Of a stretch of DNA of 64,000 bases, positions 8,619 through 16,918 are shown piece by piece. Below the pieces are notes generated by a model, which had not been told where the DNA came from, made no database searches, and saw only the letters and a program-made list of their open reading frames with translations. Origin of the DNA: Ignavibacteriales bacterium (GTDB lineage: Bacteria; Bacteroidota; Ignavibacteria; Ignavibacteriales; Ignavibacteriaceae); contig CP065001.1 of assembly GCA_016700155.1 (NCBI GenBank), forward strand, positions 372,001 through 436,000, given 5' to 3'. The translations under genes were made by a program, and so were the position numbers. The first letter of the stretch is position 1, and each line of letters begins with the position of its first letter.

Positions 8619-9416
8619 ATGAAAGCGATATTTTTTGTTTTTGTTATTCTCATACTTTTGTTATTCACTTCCTACTGTCCTGGTCAGGATATTGAAGGAA
8701 GCAAAGATCATCCAATGTTCAACCGGATGTCGGGATTTTATATTACTGACTATACAGCCGAAGATTTCGGCTCGTATGAATTCTATTACCTTGATAAGTC
8801 TGAAATAATTGAAGGAAAAAAGACAATCATATATTATGTAAGTGACAATCAAGTGGGCGCTCTTAAAATCGTGAGAAATTTTTCTAATGCTATTAAGAAA
8901 TTGGGAGGACAAGCCTATGAGGAGGGTGATAACAGGGTTGTCCTTATACTTAAAAACGGAAATGCTGAGACCTGGGCTGAAGTATGGGCTGCCAGTGATT
9001 ATTATACTCTTACTGTTATCGAAAGAGGCGAAGTAGAACAGGAAATAACAGCAAATGCAATTCTTGAGGAACTGAATAAAACCGGTAAAGCAATTCTCTA
9101 CATTAATTTCGATTCCGGTAAATCCACGATCAAACAGGAGTCAATGCCCGTTGTTGAGCAGATAATTGAAATGATGAAACTGGCGGCTGATATTAATATA
9201 AGTGTTGAAGGGCATACTGACAGCGACGGCAGCAATGAATCAAACCTTAAACTCTCAGAGGCAAGAGCAAAAGCGGTTGTTGACGCGATTGTTAAGGGAG
9301 GAATAATTACATCACGTTTATCATCTGCAGGATTTGGAGAAGAAAAACCAATCGCTGATAATAGTACAGATGAAGGCAAAGCCAAAAACAGGAGAGTAGA
9401 GCTTATAAAAAAATAA
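8619..9416 (+). CDS. OmpA-family outer membrane protein
   Basis: Signal peptide residues 1-22. Residues 30-140 are an N-terminal region of the kind found ahead of OmpA domains in Bacteroidota and proteobacterial lipoproteins. Residues 155-265 are an OmpA C-terminal peptidoglycan-binding domain: LYINFDSGKSTI, ISVEGHTDSDGSNESNLKLSEARAKAV and NRRVELIKK, carrying the conserved Asp and Arg that bind diaminopimelate. The protein should anchor the outer membrane to peptidoglycan. The start has a strong AAGGAGG site nine bases upstream and lies 16 bp after the secreted Ycf48-like gene. Confidence 0.88.
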   Translation: MKAIFFVFVILILLLFTSYCPGQDIEGSKDHPMFNRMSGFYITDYTAEDFGSYEFYYLDKSEIIEGKKTIIYYVSDNQVGALKIVRNFSNAIKKLGGQAYEEGDNRVVLILKNGNAETWAEVWAASDYYTLTVIERGEVEQEITANAILEELNKTGKAILYINFDSGKSTIKQESMPVVEQIIEMMKLAADINISVEGHTDSDGSNESNLKLSEARAKAVVDAIVKGGIITSRLSSAGFGEEKPIADNSTDEGKAKNRRVELIKK

Positions 9417-9569
9417 TATAATGCTGATACACTCATAATATCTCTCCTTTGTTGATGCTGATCTGACAATAAAAAATGATTCAAACTAAAAGTCAGAAAA
9501 AAAAATTTAATTCAACCCTGAATACACTACTTAATCCCTGAACAAAAAAATATTACTTAGGAGGAAACA

Positions 9570-10142
9570 ATGAACCGAATTATACTGATCGGTCTTTTAC
9601 TGATTTCTTTCTGCGGTACTCTCTATTCACAAAAAACTTTTTTTACAAAAAAGAATGCTGATTATGGTATCGCAATAGGCGCATGGCTTGGCGGCGAAGT
9701 AAGTCTCGCTGATCTTGGAATGGACATCGATAAAGAGGTTGGATTCCTTCTCCAGAGCTTCATCGATTTTTACCTCATTGAAAAACTCGCCTTCGGAGTT
9801 TATGCAAATTATTCCAGCCTTTCTTTTGATGATGTCGATAACACAGCATCAATGTACGAATTCGGTATTGCTATAAAACCAAGATTCATACTTGGGACCG
9901 GTTCTACTGCGATCAAGCCGGGGCTTCAGCTTGGGTACCGTGTCGAGTCGACTGATATAAGCGGAGTTGATGATGTAAGTGCTTTCGGTTTAAACCTGAG
10001 TGTTGAATTCCAGTTTAATGTTAAGAGTAATATTATGCCCTTCGGGGTAATAGGATTTTTAAGTCAGCCCGCAGGCGGCAACGATGATACTGACGTGACA
10101 TTTGCACCGATCTTTTATTTAGGCGGCGGTGTAGTTTTTTAA
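9570..10142 (+). CDS. small outer membrane beta-barrel protein
   Basis: A 20-residue signal peptide is followed by alternating hydrophobic and polar strands (GIAIGAWLGGEVSL, FGVYANYSSLSF, GLQLGYRVEST, FGLNLSVEFQF) and ends in GGGVVF with a terminal Phe, as expected for a barrel recognised by BamA. About 190 residues suggests an eight-stranded barrel of the OmpW or porin-family type. Good AGGAGG site seven bases upstream. No specific function is visible. Confidence 0.75.
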   Translation: MNRIILIGLLLISFCGTLYSQKTFFTKKNADYGIAIGAWLGGEVSLADLGMDIDKEVGFLLQSFIDFYLIEKLAFGVYANYSSLSFDDVDNTASMYEFGIAIKPRFILGTGSTAIKPGLQLGYRVESTDISGVDDVSAFGLNLSVEFQFNVKSNIMPFGVIGFLSQPAGGNDDTDVTFAPIFYLGGGVVF

Positions 10143-10182
10143 ACTTCAGTTTTTACTAAACTATTGTTAGTGAAATTGAAAT

Positions 10183-11469
10183 TTACTCCAGCCACACTCC
10201 GAACAAAGTTAAATACATATACCTGTAAATATCCGTGTTGTCTATCTTGCCTTTCATTCTTTCTGCGTTAAGTCCATGTGCGCGTGCAACAACTGAACCG
10301 CTTAAATCACCATAAGCAGACCACACGATACCGAATGGAAAACTTTTTCCGTTTTTATCGGGCGCTGATATGAACGGAAGCGTGCCGGTACCTTCACGTC
10401 CGTCGATAGGTGCGCCGTTTGCATCGTTGGTTGGAAGGGGATTATCAGGACTAAGATTCGGAATTTCATAACCACTTGCTTCAAGTCCACCTGCTTCACT
10501 ATCTGCCGCTGTTACTAAAAGAGTGTTTGGATTTTTATCAATAAACTTCAGCACTTCACCGATAGCGAGATCAGCGTTGTGTAATGCTTCAAGTTTTCCG
10601 TTAGCATTATTTTTGTTTCCAAGATTGTCGGTTCCTTCTTCTTCAACTACGAGGAAAAATTTTCCTTTGCGTGATAAAAACTCTAATGCAAATTTTGTCA
10701 TCTCATTTACAGTCGGCGCTTCAGGAGAAAAATTTTTAAGCCCTGCTGCTTTTAGATCCTCTTCAGTTCTGTCATTAAACGTATGACGCGCGGCAAAAAC
10801 ACCAAGCACTTTCTTTTCATCGTAAGTAGTTTTCATCAACTCATCTTTTGAGTAAATGACTTTGTAACCGTTCTGCTTTGCCCACTCAATAAGATTCAAT
10901 CCATCAGTTCTTTTACCGCCTGTCGAATACCTTCCGCCCACTCCTTCCGGCAGTAGAAAATCTTCACCGCCAGAAAAAATAAGATCAGCGCCTGATTGAA
11001 TTACATCCTTTGCAATTTCAGTATAGTTAGCGCGTTTAATATTACTCGAAACAAAAACCGCTGTGCCCGGTTCTTCAATTGAACCGGAATTAATTATTCC
11101 TGTATAAATTCCCTGCGACATCGCCTCTTTCATTATACTCATTCGTTTACCGGAACGTGAAAGAGTTATCTGCTCATCAGTCATTCCAAAATCATTAAGG
11201 TCTGCTTTAACACCGTAAGCGTGAATTGTAGCTCCCGCATTTGATGAGGAAGTGATCCTGTTCCTTATATGTCCCTGGTACAAACCAACAGAAGAAAGTT
11301 TATCCCAGTTAAGTTCACTGTCAGGACCAACTGTCAGAATACGCAGCGCGTTCCAGTCTGCCAGACCTGTTCCATCGGGATGAATAAAAATTACATTACC
11401 CGTTTTGTTTTGAGTATATACAATTAACTGTAAAAGAAAAATGACTGTTGCCGCAAAAAATATTTTCAT
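10183..11469 (-). CDS. alkaline phosphatase (PhoA-like, divergent metal site)
   Basis: Exported: the preferred start at 11469 gives MKIFFAATVIFLLQLIVY as signal peptide and has GGGAG eight bases upstream; a longer frame from 11487 would overlap that site. Family features are IFIHPDGTG (first metal Asp), TSSSNAGATIHAYG (nucleophile region), GGEDF and VTAADSEAGGLE. Canonical PhoA enzymes have DHETGG at the last motif and an Asp-x3-His pair before it; here the sequences are DSEAGG and EEEGTDNLGN, so two expected His ligands are replaced. This is a divergent subfamily; phosphomonoesterase activity is likely but substrate and metal are uncertain. It stands alone, convergent with the preceding gene. 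Confidence 0.8.
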   Translation of the reverse strand: MKIFFAATVIFLLQLIVYTQNKTGNVIFIHPDGTGLADWNALRILTVGPDSELNWDKLSSVGLYQGHIRNRITSSSNAGATIHAYGVKADLNDFGMTDEQITLSRSGKRMSIMKEAMSQGIYTGIINSGSIEEPGTAVFVSSNIKRANYTEIAKDVIQSGADLIFSGGEDFLLPEGVGGRYSTGGKRTDGLNLIEWAKQNGYKVIYSKDELMKTTYDEKKVLGVFAARHTFNDRTEEDLKAAGLKNFSPEAPTVNEMTKFALEFLSRKGKFFLVVEEEGTDNLGNKNNANGKLEALHNADLAIGEVLKFIDKNPNTLLVTAADSEAGGLEASGYEIPNLSPDNPLPTNDANGAPIDGREGTGTLPFISAPDKNGKSFPFGIVWSAYGDLSGSVVARAHGLNAERMKGKIDNTDIYRYMYLTLFGVWLE

Positions 11470-11624
11470 CTCGTTCTCCCGAAACATTTACAATAAACTA
11501 ACACAAAAATAAAAACTAACAGTTAATGATGTATTAATTAAGTGTTAAAAAACTGCATAGCCGGTTAAAAACTTGTATGATTGATTTGGTGAATGACTGA
11601 ATGAAGGGGAGAACCGAAGACAGT

Positions 11625-11682
11625 TGCTGGATACCGGATGCTGGATACTGGATTCCAGATGCCGGATACAGGGTGCTGGATA
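11625..11682. repeat. GCTGGATAC minisatellite
   Basis: Imperfect tandem copies of GCTGGATACCGGAT/GCTGGATACTGGAT with inverted variants (ATTCCAGAT). The same family occurs at 15752-15782, 56138-56167 and 56626-56652 and inside coding sequence at 4186 and 5820. Confidence 0.8.
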
Positions 11683-11759
11683 ACTTTGTAAAACATAAAT
11701 TGTCTGTCTAAGGTGGAATGGTTGAGCTTAATTAGTTAAGGAGTTTTGGTTTGGAAATG

Positions 11760-11990
11760 AGTACATTCTGATTCACGTTTAGTACATTTCCGTTGCCGTT
11801 TAGTACATTTGAATTGTAATTGAGTACGTTTTTGTTGTAGTTTAATACATTTCCGTTGTATTTAAGTACATTTTCGTTGTAAACAAGTACAATTCAATTG
11901 TAGTTTAGTACATTTTAATTGTAATTTAGTACATTGCCATTGGCATTTAATACATTTTGATTGCAATTTAGTACATTCAAAAGAGAATTT
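11760..11990. repeat. 21-bp tandem array, 11 units (array 1)
   Basis: Head-to-tail units with no spacers. The left part of each unit is nearly fixed (AGTACATT), followed by a variable core of pattern NNN-RTT-NNN and usually a T-rich end. Ten units match well; the eleventh keeps only AGTACATT and the TTT end. The period is exactly 21 bp throughout, that is two helical turns, so the conserved boxes lie on one face of the DNA. The array ends 41 bp before the HTH start codon. Confidence 0.95.
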
Positions 11991-12031
11991 TATTTGTTTT
12001 TTTTGAATAAATAAAGGAAAGGATATGTCTT

Positions 12032-12388
12032 ATGTTAAAGTTTAATTTTAAGACTGTGTTTGCGGCACGCGGTATTCAGAGTCCTACCGGGTTTTTGAGG
12101 AAGGCAGGGTTTTCGCCTTTTACCGCTTCTTATATTGCAACTGGTAAGCTGGAGAAGTTGAATTTAAAGCAGCTGGAGAGGCTGTGCATTTTGCTGAATT
12201 GTACGCCTCACGATTTGCTTGAGTGGGAGCCTGACAGCAAGCTGGGTGAGCCAGGCAGGTTTGAGTTGAGCAGGTTGATTGGAGGAAAGAAGGTGTTGTC
12301 TATTCAGGATGAGTTGAAGGGGTTAACGCTGGAGAAGGTGGGAGAGGTGCAGAGGTTTATTGAGGAGAAGAGGAGCGAGGGAAGTTGA
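12032..12388 (+). CDS. small HTH (XRE-like) DNA-binding protein of repeat-array element
   Basis: A 118-aa protein. Residues 1-65 resemble a Cro/XRE-type helix-turn-helix: FAARGI, GFSPFTASYIATGK (turn and recognition helix region), then LNLKQLERLCILLNCTPHDLLEW, the usual last helices of XRE domains. Residues 70-118 are charged and helical (EKVGEVQRFIEEKR), perhaps for dimerisation. Homologues in this window are at 53086 (FA-R-I, FL-K-GF, TA, LC-L-CTP-D conserved) and the decayed copy at 61500. The coding strand is markedly G-rich. The gene directly follows array 1, so binding to the array and autoregulation are plausible inferences. An antitoxin role is possible, but no toxin gene is adjacent. 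Confidence 0.75.
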   Translation: MLKFNFKTVFAARGIQSPTGFLRKAGFSPFTASYIATGKLEKLNLKQLERLCILLNCTPHDLLEWEPDSKLGEPGRFELSRLIGGKKVLSIQDELKGLTLEKVGEVQRFIEEKRSEGS

Positions 12389-12958
12389 GAGAGTTATGAA
12401 TTCCGCCACAAGCGGACAGGTTTGAGTTATGAGTTAAGAATTTTGGATGGATGTAATTTTGTTTGATAAAGAAGTGAGGGTTAGAATATAGGAATAGTCA
12501 CGGAGTGATCTGCCATAGGGACAGGCGTGACTGCCAATTAATTAAACCTCACCCCCGCCCCCTCTCCTTGTAAAGGAGAGGGGCTGATGGGTTAAGAAAA
12601 ATTATGGTTGAGTTTTATTTTTGGTTGCTTTAAGTTGCTGTTGAGTTTATATCGCCCCTAGTTATCTTATCCAGAATCCCGGGGCAGTGCTTTGAGGCAG
12701 TTGTACAGGTTAGGCTTGTATGTGGAAAGCGGATCGGGAATAATAATTTTAGCAGAAGCCAGGAGAAAGAAGTAAGTAGTAAGAATTTATGCGGGATAAC
12801 ATTCTTTTATATCAGGCATGTTAGACCGCATTAAGTTTTGAATTTAATTTGAAAAAGATGTTTTGGTTGTAATCTAACATGCTTGTCGCCGGTGTGTTAG
12901 ACCGAATACTGTGGGGATAATTATAAGTTAGGTTGTAATTTCTGAAGGATAATCTTTT
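12389..12958. other. intergenic region after element 1
   Basis: Contains short interspersed repeats (GAGTTATGAGTTAAGA near 12424; a CTCACCCCCGCCCCCTCTCC tract near 12547), imperfect GTCACGG hairpins near 12497, the right half of element 1 with its GCCCC/GGGGC hairpin and 44-nt tail, then an inverted repeat set: GCATGTTAGA (12816) with TCTAACATGC (12873), and TCTAACA (12873) with TGTTAGA (12895). No gene was seen. Confidence 0.6.
12696..12739. repeat. 44-nt conserved tail, copy 1
   Basis: Identical to 61831-61874, with GGCAGTTGTACAGG at one end and AAGCGGATCGGGA at the other and GTTAGGC inside. It is better conserved than the rest of the element, suggesting function or a recent common end. 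Confidence 0.9.
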
Positions 12959-13795
12959 ATGAAAAATTATAAAAAATCCAAATATTTATTTGGAATTTTA
13001 TTTTTCTTACTTTTTTTATTGTTACCATATCAGTTCTTGTGGGGTAAATTGTTCCCTTATTCACCAGTGAAATTAGGTTTTAAAAAAATTGAATTGTCTA
13101 ACATTGTCGTATTCGTGCAAGATGGTTCCGAAGCTTACAATTATAAATTTCTAGATTCATTAATCCCTTCAGTTGAAAAATTTCATAAGCTAAAATTTGT
13201 TCACAAACCTGAAATAATATTTTTTCGGGATGCAGATAGCTATTATCAACTTACAACTACAAAAGCACGTTTTTACGCATATCCTAACGGTAGTTTAGTC
13301 GTCTCACCTTGGGCTGTTAAAGAAGCACTTGATAATGAGATATCAATGGAAATTTATCTTAAACACGAACTATCGCATACACTTTTATATGAACATATGG
13401 GATTTATAACTGCTTATTTCTTTTATCCTCGATGGCTATTAGAAGGAATTGCAGTTTACAGCTCAAATCAAATGGGAACATCCTGGTATCCAAGCAAAAA
13501 AGATACTTATCAACATATCGCTCAAGGATCATTTTTGCATCCTGAATATTTTAACACAAAAAAAGAAGATGAAGCAATACTTAATGTGAAAAATAAATTA
13601 GCTTTTATCTATTCGGAATTTGCGTGCATTGTTGATTATCTTAATGAACAATATGGTAAGGATAAATTCCAGAATTATATGGTTAAACTATTAAATAGCT
13701 GGCAACCAGAAAAAGTATTTAAAGATGTATATGGAATTGATTTTTATACCTGTTTAAATGATTTTAAAAAATATGTTAAAGAACATAATTACTAA
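12959..13795 (+). CDS. membrane-anchored gluzincin-type metallopeptidase
   Basis: Residues 8-30 form one hydrophobic anchor. The zinc motif HELSH (HExxH, residues 136-140) is followed about 21 residues later by WLLEGIAVY, whose Glu162 is the expected third ligand; this H-E-x-x-H plus (W)LxEGxA layout defines gluzincins of the peptidase MA-like group. At 278 aa it is about the size of that family. The substrate is unknown. It sits in an AT-rich accessory island between element 1 and another orphan gene, with GTTAGAC 57 bp upstream of its start and a conserved 21-nt spacer motif after its stop. Composition differs from the surrounding core genes, suggesting transfer. Confidence 0.75.
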   Translation: MKNYKKSKYLFGILFFLLFLLLPYQFLWGKLFPYSPVKLGFKKIELSNIVVFVQDGSEAYNYKFLDSLIPSVEKFHKLKFVHKPEIIFFRDADSYYQLTTTKARFYAYPNGSLVVSPWAVKEALDNEISMEIYLKHELSHTLLYEHMGFITAYFFYPRWLLEGIAVYSSNQMGTSWYPSKKDTYQHIAQGSFLHPEYFNTKKEDEAILNVKNKLAFIYSEFACIVDYLNEQYGKDKFQNYMVKLLNSWQPEKVFKDVYGIDFYTCLNDFKKYVKEHNY

Positions 13796-13817
13796 ACAAC
13801 CTAACCTCTTTAATCAC

Positions 13818-13838
13818 TCAAAGACGGACAAGTAGGTA
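13818..13838. repeat. spacer motif, copy 1
   Basis: The 21 bases beginning TCAAAGACGGACAAGTAGG are repeated with one change at 15022-15042. Each copy lies a few tens of bases after the stop of an orphan gene. Confidence 0.75.
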
Positions 13839-14009
13839 TGGAGCCACATAGTGGCAGGTAATGTCGTGAAAAAAATAGTTCGGGTTGATCTATTTAAATA
13901 GGATTCTTTAGAGAAATAAACGTGCAGGTAAGGTATTAAATAATTTTAAACTTTGTGCTGTGTTTTAACATATGAAGTTGTTAGACAACAAAAGTAAGCG
14001 AGGTTAAAT

Positions 14010-14993
14010 ATGACTGTTAATAGTGTCCTTCGTTCAATGGCAGTTTCCGCTAGAAGAGCGGAAAGAGAATCTTTAAGAAGACAAAGAGAATACCAAAGAC
14101 ATTTAAAACAACAAGCTAAATATCAAGCTATTGAAGAAGCTGCACTCGAAGTTGAAGAATATGAAAATAGAATTTTGTTACTGAAATCAATGCATCAAGA
14201 TTGTAGTGAAATATGGAACTGGGAAAATGTTAAAGAATCTAATCCGCCCAACAAACCTATAAAGAAATTGGATAACGAAACTACAGCTACAAACAAACTA
14301 AACAATTTCAGACCAAGTTTTTTTGACAAAATATTTAAAAAGGTTGAATTGAAAAAGTCTAATCTAAAAGAAGAAATTATACGTGCTAGACAAAAAGACG
14401 AAAGAGAATATCAAAAAGAAGTTGAAAAATATAACATAGCATTTACTGAATGGACGGAAATTCGTGATTTAGCAACAAAAATATTAGATGGAGATTTAAC
14501 TGCATTTAAAGATGCTATTGAGCAAGTTGAACCATTCGGTGAAATTAAGGAAATTGGCTCATCAGTTGAATTTAAAATTATCAATTCAAAAGAAATTGAT
14601 ATTACGCTAAATGTTAATTCGTCGGAAACTATTCCATCAGAAGAAAAAACTCAATTAAAGAGCGGGAAATTATCTGTTAAACAAATGCCGAAGGGAAAAT
14701 TTTACGAGCTTTATCAAGATTATGTTTGCAGTTGTGTATTAAGAGTTGCAAGAGAAACATTTGCACTTTTACCAATAGAAAAATTGTATATCACTGCTGT
14801 AGCGGAATTATTAAATTCTAAAACTGGGTTTATTGAAAATCAACCAATACTATCGGTATTAATTCCGAAACTTTCTCTAAATAAATTAAATCTTTCTATG
14901 ATTGACCCATCTGATTCAATGAAGAATTTTGTTCATAATATGAACTTAAAAAAAACTTCTGGCTTTGATGTGGTTGAGAGATTACAATATTAA
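14010..14993 (+). CDS. orphan coiled-coil protein, function unknown
   Basis: Not recognised. Residues 10-60 are highly charged and helical (ARRAERESLRRQREYQRHLK, then EEAALEVEEYENR), a likely coiled coil, with a second charged helix around residues 105-150. Residues 180-327 are more globular, with YVCSCVLRVARETFALLPIE and two further hydrophobic helices. There is no signal peptide or membrane segment, so it is probably cytoplasmic. GTTAGAC lies 24 bp before the start and the conserved spacer motif follows the stop, as for the preceding gene. The ribosome binding site is GCGAGG. Composition is very A-rich compared with core genes. Confidence 0.65.
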   Translation: MTVNSVLRSMAVSARRAERESLRRQREYQRHLKQQAKYQAIEEAALEVEEYENRILLLKSMHQDCSEIWNWENVKESNPPNKPIKKLDNETTATNKLNNFRPSFFDKIFKKVELKKSNLKEEIIRARQKDEREYQKEVEKYNIAFTEWTEIRDLATKILDGDLTAFKDAIEQVEPFGEIKEIGSSVEFKIINSKEIDITLNVNSSETIPSEEKTQLKSGKLSVKQMPKGKFYELYQDYVCSCVLRVARETFALLPIEKLYITAVAELLNSKTGFIENQPILSVLIPKLSLNKLNLSMIDPSDSMKNFVHNMNLKKTSGFDVVERLQY

Positions 14994-15021
14994 TGCCCTG
15001 TTGGCTAACATCGTTTATCCT

Positions 15022-15042
15022 TCAAAGACGCACAAGTAGGTA
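15022..15042. repeat. spacer motif, copy 2
   Basis: Twenty of 21 bases equal 13818-13838. It is preceded by GGCTAACAT (ACCTAACCT at copy 1), so similarity extends loosely to the left. Confidence 0.75.
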
Positions 15043-15300
15043 AAGAATCCAACCTCGGCGAGTGATTAATAGCACACAAGAAAAAATATTTAAACCCCAA
15101 GTACATTTCCTGGTTTTGAATTCTGACCTTTCATTTTTAATTTCCTTTCAGCAAGTCCTTTTAATAAAATTCTTAACAATGAAATTGAAAGTGAGATCAT
15201 TATGATTTTTATCATGATATTCTTAGCAGTGTTTATGATAAACGGGTTTAACAAGTCAACAGAAATAAAAAGCAACATTTCAAACAAAGGAGCAGTGATT

Positions 15301-15726
15301 ATGCCCGAAAGTAAAAAGGTGACAGGAATAGGAGGGATTTTTTTTAAATGCAAAAGTCCTGAGCAGATGAGAGAATGGTACAGTAAAAATCTTGGACTCG
15401 TGACAAATGAATATGGTTCAATGTTCGAATTCAGGGAATCAGAACCGCCGCACGAAAAGGCATACCTGCAATGGAGTCCGTTTAAGGAAACCACAAAATA
15501 CTTTGAGCCATCGGACAAACAGTTTATGATAAATTATCGAGTTGAAAACCTGGAAGCGCTTGTTGAAGAGTTGAAGAAAGATGGTGTGACTGTACTTGAT
15601 TCAATCGCAGTTTATGACTACGGAAAGTTTGTTCATATACTTGATCCGGAGAACAACAAAATTGAGTTATGGGAACCCGCACCTGTTACAGATTCAAATG
15701 AATTTCCCGGTGAGACTACAAAGTAA
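15301..15726 (+). CDS. VOC-family (glyoxalase-like) protein
   Basis: One vicinal-oxygen-chelate module pair: residues 8-65 (GIGGIFFKCKSPEQMREWYSK, FEFRES) and 70-130 (FMINYRVENLEALVEELKKD, ILDPENNKIELWEPA). The last motif carries the usual metal-binding Glu in NKIELWEP. Such proteins act as lyases, dioxygenases or resistance proteins; the substrate is not evident. The start at 15301 has AAAGGAG eight bases upstream. The frame can be extended to 15202, but that would put the ribosome binding site inside the gene. Confidence 0.82.
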   Translation: MPESKKVTGIGGIFFKCKSPEQMREWYSKNLGLVTNEYGSMFEFRESEPPHEKAYLQWSPFKETTKYFEPSDKQFMINYRVENLEALVEELKKDGVTVLDSIAVYDYGKFVHILDPENNKIELWEPAPVTDSNEFPGETTK

Positions 15727-15751
15727 ATATTTGTAAGTTGTAAGTTCAATT

Positions 15752-15782
15752 AGATACTTGATCCTTGATGCTGGATACTGGA
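15752..15782. repeat. GATGCTGGATACTGG interspersed repeat
   Basis: Single degenerate copy of the minisatellite at 11625, between the VOC gene and the DoxX-like gene. Confidence 0.65.
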
Positions 15783-15846
15783 AGTTCTTTAGTAAATGAA
15801 CAGGAAAGTAGGGCGCATTAACATTTATAAATAAATTATTTTTGGT

Positions 15847-16488
15847 CTAAGCTTTCTTATAATTTTTCTTTCTTGTTAAGCCAATGATTAATCCAAGGCC
15901 TCCAATTGTAACACAGATAATTCCCCAGAAAAAAATGTTATAATAATCGACTATAACCCTGTAAATAAATGTGAAAAGGAAAAGTCCCAGTCCTGTTAAC
16001 TGCCAGGTAATATCTTTTTCAAAACGTGTTTTGTTTTCAATCTCAGGTTTCAGGTTAAACAGAATTTTTAATTCATTCCATTCCCAAAATATCAAAATGC
16101 AGTTTGCTAAAAGCATCATTCCGGTTATTACCGGTGTTAAAGCAAAGTAGTATGAAATTGTAATTACAAAAATGTTTGATGTGATGGGGAATGCCAGCAA
16201 TGCACCAGGTTTTGAGTACCGCTGCGTCATTAATAAAAATCCAGCAGCAAGTTGACCAAGCCCTATAAATTTCCAGTATAAACCTGATTGATACATCGTT
16301 TCAAAAAAGTGCCAAGCTGAATTGATTGGTTCATTTTCACCGCTGAGAGTTGTAAACCGGTAACCTTTAATTTTAATCAGACTCGCAAATACAAGTGCGC
16401 CGCCAATTAAATAGCGGGTGTAAACGACAAAAATCTGTGCGAATAAGTTTTCTTTGACTTTGTTTAGCGCATTCATTTTTAAATCCAT
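15847..16488 (-). CDS. DoxX-like integral membrane protein
   Basis: Residues 20-40 (YTRYLIGGALVFASLIKIKG), 60-90, 95-125, 165-185 and 188-206 form at least four or five membrane helices. The first helix with R-Y-L-x-G-x-x-F and the following YQSGLYWKFIGLGQLAAGFLL resemble the DoxX/DoxD superfamily, inner-membrane proteins linked to redox processes. A second in-frame ATG at 16476 is an equally possible start; neither has a clear ribosome binding site. Function unknown beyond the family. Confidence 0.65.
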   Translation of the reverse strand: MDLKMNALNKVKENLFAQIFVVYTRYLIGGALVFASLIKIKGYRFTTLSGENEPINSAWHFFETMYQSGLYWKFIGLGQLAAGFLLMTQRYSKPGALLAFPITSNIFVITISYYFALTPVITGMMLLANCILIFWEWNELKILFNLKPEIENKTRFEKDITWQLTGLGLFLFTFIYRVIVDYYNIFFWGIICVTIGGLGLIIGLTRKKNYKKA

Positions 16489-16635
16489 TTATTAATAAAA
16501 AATATTCAACCGGTCAGGAATGGATGGAAGTGTAAAAATCAGGAAGATATTGCTGATAAAATTATTTTAAGACTATAAGAGTTTGGTGAAATCAATTATA
16601 CATGTGATGAGAGGGGGAATAGCTGTATGAAGTAA

Positions 16636-16830
16636 TCAATCCAATACTTCTTTTACCCGCCCTACCTCACCTGTTTCAAGGCGGACTTTAATTCCGTGTG
16701 GATGTCTTGGGGATTTTGTCAGAATATCTTTAACATATCCTTCCGTTAATTCACCGGTTCGCTGATCTTCTTTCATTACAATTTTTACATGCATACCGGG
16801 TTTTATATCTGAGCGTTTTATTTCATTCAT
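16636..16830 (-). CDS. ywbE: YwbE family protein
   Basis: A 64-aa protein matching the YwbE family nearly end to end: IKRSDIKPGMHVKIVMKEDQ, RTGELTEGYVKDILT, SPRHPHGIKVRLETGEVGRV. The family is a small conserved cytoplasmic protein of unknown role with a KOW-like beta-barrel feel. It stands alone, divergent from the ABC-F gene. Confidence 0.88.
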   Translation of the reverse strand: MNEIKRSDIKPGMHVKIVMKEDQRTGELTEGYVKDILTKSPRHPHGIKVRLETGEVGRVKEVLD

Positions 16831-16918
16831 TGCTTTTTTTTCTCATTTAGTGCGGACAAATTTAATTAATAAATCCGGAAATAAATTTATTAATGGATGA
16901 TTACTTAATCCCTTACTG

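Larger units (their letters stand above)
11711..12740 (+). mobile_element. element 1: 21-bp array, HTH gene and conserved tail
   Basis: This whole segment aligns with 61221-61875: a common left end (AGGTGGAAT..., then TAGTTAAGGAGTTTTG), the 21-bp repeat array, an AT-rich spacer, the HTH gene, a CCTCACC...CTCTCCTT purine/pyrimidine stretch, a GGTTGAGTTTT region, a GCCCC/GGGGC hairpin and a 44-nt identical tail (12696-12739). Two dispersed copies with defined ends imply an element that has moved or been duplicated. No transposase or recombinase is encoded, so mobility, if real, needs help in trans. Confidence 0.6.

Noticed and set aside
11760..11990. CRISPR array
   Set aside because: Units abut without spacers, are only 21 bp long and vary within the unit; no cas genes are present. 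The same holds for the other two arrays.
12872..12902. Complete attC site
   Set aside because: The ATCTAAC...GTTAGAC pair spans only 31 bp and lacks the inner boxes and typical size, so only a cassette-like organisation is suggested.
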